Positions 33,736 to 42,653 of a stretch of 64,000 nt of DNA are shown in pieces; the first letter of the stretch is position 1; the number at the start of each line of letters is the position of its first letter. A model generated the notes under the pieces. The model was not told the DNA's origin and made no database searches. It saw only the letters and a program-made list of their open reading frames with translations. Both the position numbers and the translations under genes were made by a program. Source of the stretch: Bacteroidia bacterium (GTDB lineage: Bacteria > Bacteroidota > Bacteroidia > B-17B0 > Aurantibacillaceae); the NCBI GenBank assembly GCA_018000995.1, contig JAGNIU010000007.1:64001-128000 (forward strand), given 5' to 3'.

Positions 33736-34518
33736 ATGGCCGAACTTAAAGAAGAAAACCCGGTTGAAAACGTGGAAAACAACGAGAATGAAAACGTTGA
33801 GGTAGACGAGTCGAACGAAGAAGAAAGCGCGAAACCTAAGGTGGTTGATCCAACCCTTGAAGGTCTTCAGTTTTTTTACGAGTCGAACAAAAAAATGATC
33901 AACTATGTAGGTGGAAGCATCGCATTAGTTGTTGGTTTATTTGTATTCTATAAATTTTACTACATGCCCGATAAAGAAAAGGCTGCATCCAATGAAATAT
34001 TTTGGGCGCAAACTTTTTTTGAAAGAGACAGTTTCAACATTGCTTTAAAAGGCGGATACATGGTGCGTACATCGGAAGGTGACAAAACTATGATGGGCTT
34101 TGAAGCAATCGCAGAAGAATATGGTATTACATCAGCAGGAACTTTAGCTAATTACTATGCAGGTATTTGTTGTTTACGTACCGGTCAGTTTGAAAAAGCT
34201 ATTGAGTTTTTACAAAAGTATGATGGTAACGATATGATGATAGCGCCAATTGCTATTGGTTGTATTGGTGATGCTAATATGGAGTTAAACAGAGTTGATG
34301 AAGCTTTAAAATATTATCTAAAAGCTGCTGAAAAAAACTCTAACGATTTTACTACTCCGGTATTTTTGAAAAAAGCTGCTTTTGCTTACGAGTTAAAAAA
34401 CAATTATGCTGAGGCATTAACAATTTACGAACGTATTAAAAAAGAACACGGTCGTAGCAACGAAGCACGTGAAATCGAAAAAAACATTTCTAAGGTAAAA
34501 GCTTTAGGTAATTTATAA
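33736..34518 (+). CDS. Membrane-anchored TPR protein (YfgM-like)
   Basis: A 260-residue protein. The first 45 residues are very acidic (E/N-rich). A single membrane helix lies at about residues 54-75 (YVGGSIALVVGLFVFYKF). The rest forms tetratricopeptide helices with AGICCLRTGQFEKAIEFLQK and AFAYELKNNYAEALTIYERI. The topology is like YfgM, which acts next to the Sec translocon and chaperones; here that is only an analogy. It has its own promoter and is followed by a hairpin before ribH. Confidence 0.85.
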   Translation: MAELKEENPVENVENNENENVEVDESNEEESAKPKVVDPTLEGLQFFYESNKKMINYVGGSIALVVGLFVFYKFYYMPDKEKAASNEIFWAQTFFERDSFNIALKGGYMVRTSEGDKTMMGFEAIAEEYGITSAGTLANYYAGICCLRTGQFEKAIEFLQKYDGNDMMIAPIAIGCIGDANMELNRVDEALKYYLKAAEKNSNDFTTPVFLKKAAFAYELKNNYAEALTIYERIKKEHGRSNEAREIEKNISKVKALGNL

Positions 34519-34537
34519 TTCAAACAACAAAATCTTT

Positions 34538-34570
34538 ATCAGCCTGCCCCAAAAAGGTGGGCTGATTTGT
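34538..34570 (+). terminator. Hairpin terminator between TPR gene and ribH
   Basis: atcagcctgcc and ggtgggctgat pair over 11 bases with two G-U pairs and an A-rich loop, followed by ttgttt. The T tract is short, so it may be a partial terminator. Confidence 0.6.
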
Positions 34571-34583
34571 TTAAAGAGTAATC

Positions 34584-35060
34584 ATGTCGAGTCAACACAA
34601 AAATTTATCCAACTTTGAAGGCAGCAAAATAAAAAGTGCTGCGTCTTATAAATTTGGTATTGTTTGGTCGGAGTGGAATCATGAAATTACTCATGCTTTA
34701 TATAAAGGGGCTCACGACACTCTAATTAAACACGGTGCTAAACCTGAAAATATTATTTCTAAAACAGTGCCGGGGAGCTTCGAATTAACATTAGGCGCAC
34801 AGTATTTGGCTCAGGATTCGGATATTGATGCGGTTATTGCACTAGGATGTGTTATTCAAGGCGAAACAAGACATTTCGATTTTATTTGTGATGCTGTGGC
34901 GAATGGTATCACTAATCTCAATATAAAATACAATAAACCTGTTATTTTCGGTGTATTAACACCGGATAATATGCAACAGGCTATCGACAGAGCAGGTGGT
35001 AAGCATGGTAATAAAGGCGATGAAGCTGCTGTTACTGCTATCAAAATGCTTTCTTTCTAA
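34584..35060 (+). CDS. ribH: 6,7-dimethyl-8-ribityllumazine synthase
   Basis: A 158-residue enzyme of riboflavin synthesis that joins the pyrimidine and the four-carbon sugar phosphate. Motifs: [14 protein letters not shown] (phosphate/ring pocket), [12 protein letters not shown], and the catalytic H97 in [10 protein letters not shown]. The [12 protein letters not shown] segment near the end is also typical. It stands alone among riboflavin genes here. Confidence 0.97.
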   Translation: MSSQHKNLSNFEGSKIKSAASYKFGIVWSEWNHEITHALYKGAHDTLIKHGAKPENIISKTVPGSFELTLGAQYLAQDSDIDAVIALGCVIQGETRHFDFICDAVANGITNLNIKYNKPVIFGVLTPDNMQQAIDRAGGKHGNKGDEAAVTAIKMLSF

Positions 35061-35180
35061 ATCTAAAGAAATTAGATTTTTCATTCTGTAAATTCTGATT
35101 TATAACTTTTCAAGAGTTATTAAACAGAGCCTTTAAAGCCCTTTTTTACTGCTAAATTTACTTCTTTAATAATCGATACT

Positions 35181-36449
35181 ATGTCAAAATCAGATGTACT
35201 GCTAGGCCTTCAATGGGGCGATGAGGGTAAAGGAAAAATTGTTGATGTTCTAACTCCGGAATATGATATTATTGCTCGTTTTCAGGGTGGACCAAATGCC
35301 GGCCATACTTTAGAGTTCAATGGTATTAAACATGTATTACATACTATTCCCAGCGGAATTTTTCATCCTACTGCTTTAAACATTGTAGGTAATGGTGTAG
35401 TAATTGATCCTGTTATATTTAAAAAAGAAATTGATGCGCTTGTGAAAATGGGTGTTGATGTGAAGGCGAAATTATTAATTTCAAAACGCGCGCATTTAAT
35501 TTTACCAACGCACCGTTTATTAGATGCAGCAAGTGAAGCATCAAAAGGAAAAAATAAAATTGGTTCTACATTAAAAGGAATTGGTCCAACCTACATGGAT
35601 AAAACCGGACGAAATGGTTTACGTGTTGGTGATGTAGAGCGTCATGATTTTAAAGAAAAGTACAACGCTTTAGTTGAGAAACATAAACAGTTACTTTCGT
35701 TTCATAATTACGAATATAATTTAGCGGAGTTAGAACCGGCTTGGTTCGAAGGTATTGAAGCTTTAAAACAATTACAGTTAATTGAAAGCGAACATTATTT
35801 AAATAACGCCTTAGCTGCCGGAAAAAAAGTGTTAGCAGAAGGCGCTCAAGGTTCATTACTAGATATTGATTTTGGTTCTTATCCTTTTGTTACCTCATCT
35901 AACACAGTTTGTTCAGGTGCTTGCAGTGGTTTAGGTATTGCGCCAAACCGTATTGGAAATGTAATTGGTATTTTTAAAGCGTATTGTACACGTGTAGGCA
36001 GCGGACCATTTCCAACTGAGTTAGAAGATGAAGTTGGAGAAAAAATTCGTCAGATAGGCCGTGAGTTTGGTTCTACAACAGGCCGCGCACGCCGCACAGG
36101 TTGGTTAGATATTCCTGCTCTTAAATATGCCATTATGATTAACGGTGTAACTGAATTAATAATGATGAAAGCAGATGTGCTTTCTGATTTTGATACTTTA
36201 AAGATTTGCACTCACTATACTTACAATGGCAAGGTAATTGATTATTTACCATACGATATCGATCCTAAATATTTAACGCCCGTTTACGAAGAAGTAAAAG
36301 GTTGGGGCTGTGATTTAACTCAATTCACCGAAAAAGAACAAATGCCAAAGGAATTGTTGAGTTATATTAAGTATATCGAAAGCGCTGTAAAAACGCCTAT
36401 CACTATTGTATCTATTGGTCCAGACAGAAAGCAAACCATAAAGCGATAA
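35181..36449 (+). CDS. purA: Adenylosuccinate synthase
   Basis: A 422-residue enzyme that joins IMP and aspartate with GTP in AMP synthesis. The N-terminal P-loop-like GLQWGDEGKGKIVDVL holds the catalytic Asp and Lys; FQGGPNAGHTL, GIGPTYMDKTGRNGLRVGD, QGSLLDIDFGSYPFVTSSN and TTGRARRTGW complete the active site. Length is normal. A hybrid kinase gene starts 18 bases after the stop and may share the transcript. Confidence 0.97.
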   Translation: MSKSDVLLGLQWGDEGKGKIVDVLTPEYDIIARFQGGPNAGHTLEFNGIKHVLHTIPSGIFHPTALNIVGNGVVIDPVIFKKEIDALVKMGVDVKAKLLISKRAHLILPTHRLLDAASEASKGKNKIGSTLKGIGPTYMDKTGRNGLRVGDVERHDFKEKYNALVEKHKQLLSFHNYEYNLAELEPAWFEGIEALKQLQLIESEHYLNNALAAGKKVLAEGAQGSLLDIDFGSYPFVTSSNTVCSGACSGLGIAPNRIGNVIGIFKAYCTRVGSGPFPTELEDEVGEKIRQIGREFGSTTGRARRTGWLDIPALKYAIMINGVTELIMMKADVLSDFDTLKICTHYTYNGKVIDYLPYDIDPKYLTPVYEEVKGWGCDLTQFTEKEQMPKELLSYIKYIESAVKTPITIVSIGPDRKQTIKR

Positions 36450-36467
36450 TCGATTTTGCGGAATGAA

Positions 36468-39287
36468 ATGCGTAAACAAATTATATTTATAGGGCTATTT
36501 ATCTTTCTTGTAAGTGTATGTTTTTCGCAGACCAAAAAATCTGTTGTTTTTCCTGATTCTGTTAATGCTATAAATTATTTAAGGCTTGCCGAAAAATACC
36601 GTCAAACGGATATTTATGCGTCAACTTTATTTGCTGAAAAGGCAATCGAAGATGGATACGATAAAAACTATCTACCTGCTGTTGTTCGCGGGAATATTAT
36701 TTTAGGAAGAATTCAAGAGGAAAAAAACAAAACCGCTGAAGCTTATAAATATTACCAAAAAGCATTCAGAGAGGCGCTCGACATAAAAGATTCCAGTTTA
36801 ATTAGTTTATGTTACCAAGCAATTGGTGTGATTTATAAACGACTCGAGTTGTATTCAAAGTCAGTTGAATACCTGACTAAAGCGTTAAGATTTTCCCGCC
36901 AGAGCGATATAAACCAAACCATTAATGCGAAAAATATTTTGGGACATGTTTTAATGGATTGGTTCGACAAAACAAAAAACAAACGTTATTTCGATTTAGC
37001 TCTTGAGAATTATACATCTTCCTTAAATCTGAGTAATCATTACAAAGTAAAAAATTTAATTAATAATGGCTATGTTAATTTGGCCAATGCTTACATGCAT
37101 TATTACACTCATTTTGGAAATGAAGAGTTTATTCAGAAATCAATTCAACTAAGTTATAAGGGTATTAATTATTGTCTGCAAAACAAACATCCTGATTGGA
37201 TATTAGTTCATAATTTAAATATAGGTGAAGCTAATTTTGAACGCATGCAAATGGATAGCGCCATTTTTTACTATAAAAAGGCCGCCACGTTAAACGAACA
37301 ACTTAAACTTGGATCATGGAATGAAGCTATTAATAAAGATTTGGCAATGGCTTATAAGTTTAAGGGTGATTATGAAAATGCAACAAAATGTATTTTACAA
37401 GCCATAAATGACGGTGTAAAATATCACGGTACACCATTAGCGGCTGATTACCGAATTTTATCTGAACTATATGCTTTAAAAAATAATCACGCAGGCGCAT
37501 TAGATGCTTATAAAGATTTTATACGTATTGAGAATAAAGATAAAAACGTGAAGCAAACTTTGGATTTGGAACGCTTGCAGGTAGAGTACGAGGCCGGTTT
37601 TAAAGATAAAGAAATTATTTTTCTAAATCAGGAGAAAAAAATTATTGAAGAAAAATTAAGTAAAAATAAAATTGCTACTTACCTGGCAATAACTGTTGCG
37701 ATATTACTTATTTTGATAGCTGCATTTTTTTATAATAATGCAGTCAACTTCAAACGCGCAAAAGAACTTTCAGACAGCGCGCGTGTAATGCAGGAGCAGT
37801 TTTTAGCAAATACGAGTCACGAAATACGAACGCCAATGAATGGAATACAAGGAATGGTAAACTTGTTATTGGATTCAAGAATCACTACTGAACAACGACA
37901 GCAATTGGAAACGATTAAGAATTCTTCTGAACATCTTTTAAGAATCATTAATGATTTGCTGGATTTATCGAAAATTAAAGCCGGAAAAATTGAATTTGAA
38001 AGTACTGTCTTTAATATTGAGCAAACCATGAATTTGCTAAAAGAATTAATGGAACCAATGGCTCTTAATAAAGGCATTTCTTATGAAATAAATATTGAAG
38101 AGACGGCAAAAGGTTTTTATTCAGGTGATGTTATCCGTTTAGAACAAATATTAATTAATCTAATTAGTAATGCAGTAAAGTTTACAATTACGGGAGGGAT
38201 TAAAGTGAATGTTACAGCAACTTCAGTAAGTGATGATGAAAAAATACTAAACTTTTTAATAAGTGATACCGGTATTGGAATTCCAAATAAAAAATTGAAT
38301 ATTGTATTTGAGAGTTTTGTGCAATTAGAAAACGCGGGCAGTCGTAAATTTGGTGGTACAGGATTGGGTTTATCCATTACTAAACAATTAGTAGAACTTC
38401 AGAATGGAAAAATTACTGTAGATAGTAAGGTTGGAAAGGGAAGTGAATTTAGTTTTAGTATCCCATATAAATTAGCTGACGGGGAAGTTCTTAAAAAGAA
38501 AACGCATAATAAGGTTAGTTCTGAAAAAAGATTAAGAGATAGATCTTTTTTGGTAATTGAAGATAATGAGATAAACCAAAAGGTAATTTTAAGCACATTA
38601 AAATCTTGGGAGGCAAAATGTGTTTTGGTTTCATCAGCTGTAGAAGGTTTTGAGCAATTGATGAATAATGATTTCGATTTAATTTTGATGGATATTGAAT
38701 TACCGGTATTAAATGGTTGGGATGCGACACAATACATCCGATTAAAATTTAAAACACCTAAAAAAGATATTCCAATTATAGCTTTAACAGCTTATGCTTC
38801 TGAAGCAGATAGAAATAAATGTTTACAAAGTGGAATGAATGATGTGGTAACAAAACCATTTAACGCTGAGGAGTTATATGTGAAAATAAATAATTTATTA
38901 TTTAGTACGGATAAATTGGATAACGTAGCTCAAAAAGAAACTAGTACCAATAATAATTTGTTTGAGGAATTAGAAGGGAAGTATAGTGATAATAAGGAAG
39001 GATTATTGGAGATTTATAATTTGTACGTTACCGAACTCCCGGTTTATATTAAAGAATTGGAGGATTTAAAAGCTGCAAAAGATAAAGACGGAATTAAAAA
39101 GCAAGTTCATAAAATGAAGAGTCCGCTTGGATTGGTTGCGTCCTCCGAATTATTAGACTGGTTGAATCAATTGCAGCAGGCTGATGTGTTAGACAATACC
39201 AAACAACGGAACTTGTTAATTGCAAAAGTAATCGATAGAACACGATTTATTGAAAGCGAAATAGTGAAACGCTTAAGTAATAGTTAA
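36468..39287 (+). CDS. TPR hybrid histidine kinase with receiver and HPt domains
   Basis: A 939-residue sensor. I choose the ATG at 36468, which gives the signal-like MRKQIIFIGLFIFLVSVCFS; a TTG four codons earlier is less likely. Residues about 25-390 are periplasmic tetratricopeptide repeats; a membrane helix lies at about 401-421. The HisKA domain has H451 in NTSHEIRTPMNG, the ATPase domain has FGGTGLGLSI. The receiver has D742 in LILMDIELPVLNG. The C-terminal HPt domain has H881 in QVHKMKSPLG. A complete four-step phosphorelay is therefore in one chain. Its output regulator is not encoded nearby. Confidence 0.93.
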   Translation: MRKQIIFIGLFIFLVSVCFSQTKKSVVFPDSVNAINYLRLAEKYRQTDIYASTLFAEKAIEDGYDKNYLPAVVRGNIILGRIQEEKNKTAEAYKYYQKAFREALDIKDSSLISLCYQAIGVIYKRLELYSKSVEYLTKALRFSRQSDINQTINAKNILGHVLMDWFDKTKNKRYFDLALENYTSSLNLSNHYKVKNLINNGYVNLANAYMHYYTHFGNEEFIQKSIQLSYKGINYCLQNKHPDWILVHNLNIGEANFERMQMDSAIFYYKKAATLNEQLKLGSWNEAINKDLAMAYKFKGDYENATKCILQAINDGVKYHGTPLAADYRILSELYALKNNHAGALDAYKDFIRIENKDKNVKQTLDLERLQVEYEAGFKDKEIIFLNQEKKIIEEKLSKNKIATYLAITVAILLILIAAFFYNNAVNFKRAKELSDSARVMQEQFLANTSHEIRTPMNGIQGMVNLLLDSRITTEQRQQLETIKNSSEHLLRIINDLLDLSKIKAGKIEFESTVFNIEQTMNLLKELMEPMALNKGISYEINIEETAKGFYSGDVIRLEQILINLISNAVKFTITGGIKVNVTATSVSDDEKILNFLISDTGIGIPNKKLNIVFESFVQLENAGSRKFGGTGLGLSITKQLVELQNGKITVDSKVGKGSEFSFSIPYKLADGEVLKKKTHNKVSSEKRLRDRSFLVIEDNEINQKVILSTLKSWEAKCVLVSSAVEGFEQLMNNDFDLILMDIELPVLNGWDATQYIRLKFKTPKKDIPIIALTAYASEADRNKCLQSGMNDVVTKPFNAEELYVKINNLLFSTDKLDNVAQKETSTNNNLFEELEGKYSDNKEGLLEIYNLYVTELPVYIKELEDLKAAKDKDGIKKQVHKMKSPLGLVASSELLDWLNQLQQADVLDNTKQRNLLIAKVIDRTRFIESEIVKRLSNS

Positions 39288-39288
39288 T

Positions 39289-40770
39289 TTGAAAGACAAT
39301 ACTAATACAATTTTTCATCCCTCATCTTTACTGGTAAAAGTAATTGCACCGACTTTACTTTTTATTATTTGTTTTGTGATTCGTTTAATTTATTTAACGG
39401 CTCAGGATATTTGTATTGATGAACCCTTTTCTATTTATCATGCGCAGGGAAGTTTTAGTGATATTGTAAAATATTTGAAGCCAACTAATAACCCGCCTTT
39501 ATTTGAATTGATTTTACGTGTTTGGATAAAGTTGTTTGGCATTTCAGCTTTTTCTGTGCGGTTTTTACCAATGATATTTGGTTCTTTAGCTGTGATTTTT
39601 ATTTATAAGATTGGATTACGGTCTTTTTCTTTTTGGGTTGGTGTAAGTGCGGCCTTGTTGTATTCTTTTTCAACACATGCTATTTATTATGCGCACGATT
39701 GCAGGGTTTATACATTGTTTTTGTTGTTGAGTGTAGTTTCAGTGTATTATACTTCTAAAATCATATCTAATAATTTTACGAAGCGTGATTTAGTTTTGCT
39801 TTGTTTTATTAATGTGTTGTTGGTGTACTCGCATTATTTCGGGTTTTTTATTTGGTTTGTAGAGTTCATAGGGATTCTGCTTTTCTCCCGTAAACAATGG
39901 AAATCAGTTTTTGTTTTATTCGTAATCGCTCTTGTTTTTTTCTTACCTCAATTATTTAATTTGGTTAATCAGTTTTTATTTTCTGCTAAAGGCGGTACTT
40001 GGATGAAAGAACCAACTGGCATGGAAAGTATTTATAATATGTTTTGGCTGTTTTCGAATATGCCTGTAGTCGCTGTGTTTTGTTTGTTATTGATTATCGG
40101 AACAGTTATTCAATTTTTTGTAGTTAGAAAGATGGAACTAGAAAGTAATTTATTAGTAAAACGGTTTATTTACCTCTGTTTTTTTCTTCCTTTTGTTCTG
40201 ATGTTTTTAGTTTCTTACAAAATCCCGATTTATAACGGACGCTATTTATTTTTTATTCTACCTTTTTATTATTTAAGTATTTCAATAATGGCGGAATCTC
40301 TTTTTAAGAATGTTAAATTGAAATATGCTTTATTAGCCACAACTGTAGTACTATTTATTTTGACCGTTCAACTTAATCCCAGCAAAAAACGTGAAGCAAA
40401 AGCTGTTGTGGAATTTGTGAAGCAAATTAAAAAACCGGGCGATATTGTAATTATTTGTACGCATGAGTTTCTTACCAATTTCGCATACTATTATAATCAG
40501 AATATTTTTAAAATAATTGGAGAAGATGAATATACAGCAATTGAAACTAAATTGAGAGTTGAAAATATTTATCCGGTAAGGAAAATGGATGAAATTGGAA
40601 ATGAAATTCTTTCTTCAGCTAAGAGAATAATTTATGTAGAAGTGAGCGCTGATTTTTCTAATCCCGGTAACAATGTGTTGACTACTTTAAGAAGCAGTTT
40701 TAAGGAACAGGAAAAGAAACATTTCGAACAAATATTTAACGTTTACACGTTTGAAAAGAATGCTAATTAA
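39289..40770 (+). CDS. GT39-like membrane glycosyltransferase
   Basis: A 493-residue polytopic protein with the first helix at about residues 15-34 and the catalytic-type pair D44-E45 in CIDEPFSIYHAQG in the first periplasmic loop. NNPPLFELILRVW and AFSVRFLPMIFGSLAV follow, as in dolichyl-phosphate-mannose or ArnT-like transferases. These enzymes move a sugar from a polyprenyl phosphate donor to protein, lipid or glycan. The soluble C-terminal part (from about residue 365) would be periplasmic. It starts with TTG one base after the hybrid kinase stop. Donor and acceptor are unknown. Confidence 0.85.
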   Translation: MKDNTNTIFHPSSLLVKVIAPTLLFIICFVIRLIYLTAQDICIDEPFSIYHAQGSFSDIVKYLKPTNNPPLFELILRVWIKLFGISAFSVRFLPMIFGSLAVIFIYKIGLRSFSFWVGVSAALLYSFSTHAIYYAHDCRVYTLFLLLSVVSVYYTSKIISNNFTKRDLVLLCFINVLLVYSHYFGFFIWFVEFIGILLFSRKQWKSVFVLFVIALVFFLPQLFNLVNQFLFSAKGGTWMKEPTGMESIYNMFWLFSNMPVVAVFCLLLIIGTVIQFFVVRKMELESNLLVKRFIYLCFFLPFVLMFLVSYKIPIYNGRYLFFILPFYYLSISIMAESLFKNVKLKYALLATTVVLFILTVQLNPSKKREAKAVVEFVKQIKKPGDIVIICTHEFLTNFAYYYNQNIFKIIGEDEYTAIETKLRVENIYPVRKMDEIGNEILSSAKRIIYVEVSADFSNPGNNVLTTLRSSFKEQEKKHFEQIFNVYTFEKNAN

Positions 40771-41236
40771 ATTGTATCTCGTACAATTTGAATTCGTGTT
40801 TGGCTTGAATTTTGAGAACGCCGTCTTTTGTTAATTTTAAAATTTTCCAGCTTAAACGATCAATAAAAATACTTTCTGCGCCCGATTCAAAATTAACAGG
40901 TTTAAAACTAATTTCAATTTCTCTTTTTGTTTCTGAAAAGGAAAAACTACCCTCGCCATATTCTGTTTTTATTTCTTTATCTCCAGGGCTATATTCAAAT
41001 GGAATTTCAAAAACATCTTCAATTTGTTTTCCATATAAATTATACGGGAAATTCTTGTAAAGATTTCTGTAATAACTCATCCTGTCAACCCCATTCATTG
41101 TAAACGAAGTGATTTTTCCACCTTTAAAAACCTTTTCAGGATTTTTAAACCATAATTTATTTTCAGGATATTTTTTACAGCCAAAGAAAAGAAGGCCGAT
41201 GAAGAAAACGAAGAAATATGTTTTAAATAATTTCAA
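40763..41236 (-). CDS. Small lipoprotein of unknown function
   Basis: A 157-residue lipoprotein with the lipobox LFFGC and lipidated C20. The mature part has beta-rich sequence such as KVFKGGKITSFTMNGVDRM and EGSFSFSETKREIEISFKP, without recognised motifs. It begins immediately after the mgtE stop (no gap), so it should be translated from the mgtE transcript. A link to magnesium transport is only positional. The 3' end overlaps the end of the convergent transferase gene by 8 bases. Confidence 0.78.
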   Translation of the reverse strand: MKLFKTYFFVFFIGLLFFGCKKYPENKLWFKNPEKVFKGGKITSFTMNGVDRMSYYRNLYKNFPYNLYGKQIEDVFEIPFEYSPGDKEIKTEYGEGSFSFSETKREIEISFKPVNFESGAESIFIDRLSWKILKLTKDGVLKIQAKHEFKLYEIQFN

Positions 41237-42589
41237 TTATAAAGCATGATAGAGTAAACGTCCGACTAAAAAATAAATAGTGATACCAATAATGTCATTT
41301 AACGTGGTTACAAATGGACCGGTTGCTAAAGCAGGATTTATTTTGAAACGATTCATAGTTAAAGGTACAAAAGTTCCTAAAAGTGATGCGCATAAAATTA
41401 CAGTGAATAAAGCAATACTAACCGTTGCTGCTAATTTCCAACTTTCAATTAAGTAGGCGTAACCCCAAATTAAAGAGGCGCAGATTACTCCGTTAATAAT
41501 TCCCACACCTAATTCTTTCATTAATTTAGAACCAATTTTGTCTCCTAATAAAGTATTGTTTGCTAAACCTTGTACAATAATTGCTGAAGATTGAACCCCA
41601 ACATTTCCACCCGTTGCACCAATGAGTGGAATAAAAAATGCCATCTCAGGATGAATTTGAATTTGATTTTCGTAAGAACCAATAATTCGTGAACCAACAA
41701 TACCACCACACATACCAACTAATAACCACGGAATACGTGCCCTCGACAAGCGCCATAATTTATCATTACTATCCACGTCATCCGTGATACCACTCATGAT
41801 TTGAATGTCTTTCTCAGCTTCTTCACGCATCACATCAACCACATCGTCAATGGTAATTCGTCCAACCAATCTTCCTAACTGATCAACAACAGGAAGAACA
41901 ACTAAGTCGTATTTCTGCATTAAATCTGAAACTTCTTCGCTGGTAGCATTTACTTTTGCTACATGCACATCGGGTACATATATTTCTTCAATACGGGTAA
42001 GCGGATGTGAGATAATTAACTTTTTAAGAGAAAGCATACCCAACAGTTTTCTGTTTTCATCAACTACATAAACTGCGTACATTACATCAATATCATCTGT
42101 TTGTTCGCGAATAGCATCAATACAAATACTTACTGTATCCTGAACATAAACGCTTACCAGCTCTTTTGCCATTAGCGAGCCCGCTGTGCCTTCTTCGTAA
42201 CTTAAAAGGTCGGCAATATCACTGGCTTGTTCAATGTCTTCAATCTGCGATAATACCTCGTTCTGAATTTCTTCCGGTAATTCATTAATAACATCGGCAG
42301 CATCATCGCTATCCATGTTATCAATTTGTTCTGCAATTTCTTTGGTAGAGTAGGTACTTAATAATTCTTCGCGGCGGTCTTCTTCTAATTCTAGTAAAAC
42401 ATCCGGCGCAATTTCTTCATCCAGTAAATCGTAAATGTAATGTACCTCTTCAATATCAAGTTGGTTCATTACAATAGCAATATCAGCAGCGTACATTTCG
42501 TGTAAGTGCTCTTTTAAGAAAGAATTGTTTTTGGAAACAATCGCTTCTTTTATTTGCTCAACGTATTCTGTTGTTAATTCAAATTGCAT
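41237..42589 (-). CDS. mgtE: Magnesium transporter MgtE
   Basis: A 450-residue Mg2+ channel. The N-terminal helical domain (to about residue 130) is acidic, a CBS pair follows (about 135-255, e.g. AGSLMAKELVSVYVQDTVS and GRITIDDVVDVM). The membrane domain has FFIPLIGATGGNVGVQSSAI and near the end TTLNDIIGITIYFLVG, whose Asp lines the ion pore. The acidic N and CBS domains sense cytosolic Mg2+ and close the channel. Length and order are normal. Confidence 0.97.
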   Translation of the reverse strand: MQFELTTEYVEQIKEAIVSKNNSFLKEHLHEMYAADIAIVMNQLDIEEVHYIYDLLDEEIAPDVLLELEEDRREELLSTYSTKEIAEQIDNMDSDDAADVINELPEEIQNEVLSQIEDIEQASDIADLLSYEEGTAGSLMAKELVSVYVQDTVSICIDAIREQTDDIDVMYAVYVVDENRKLLGMLSLKKLIISHPLTRIEEIYVPDVHVAKVNATSEEVSDLMQKYDLVVLPVVDQLGRLVGRITIDDVVDVMREEAEKDIQIMSGITDDVDSNDKLWRLSRARIPWLLVGMCGGIVGSRIIGSYENQIQIHPEMAFFIPLIGATGGNVGVQSSAIIVQGLANNTLLGDKIGSKLMKELGVGIINGVICASLIWGYAYLIESWKLAATVSIALFTVILCASLLGTFVPLTMNRFKINPALATGPFVTTLNDIIGITIYFLVGRLLYHAL

Positions 42590-42605
42590 AACCTGATAAG
42601 CTACG

Positions 42606-42613
42606 CAAAAGTA
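42606..42613 (-). promoter_or_regulatory. Promoter element for mgtE
   Basis: TACTTTTG followed by CG on the minus strand, an exact -7 match, 16 bases before the ATG at 42589. The -33 element is weak. Confidence 0.45.
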
Positions 42614-42653
42614 GGGAAATAATTAGAAAAGTAAATTTTAAATGAGCGAAGCC

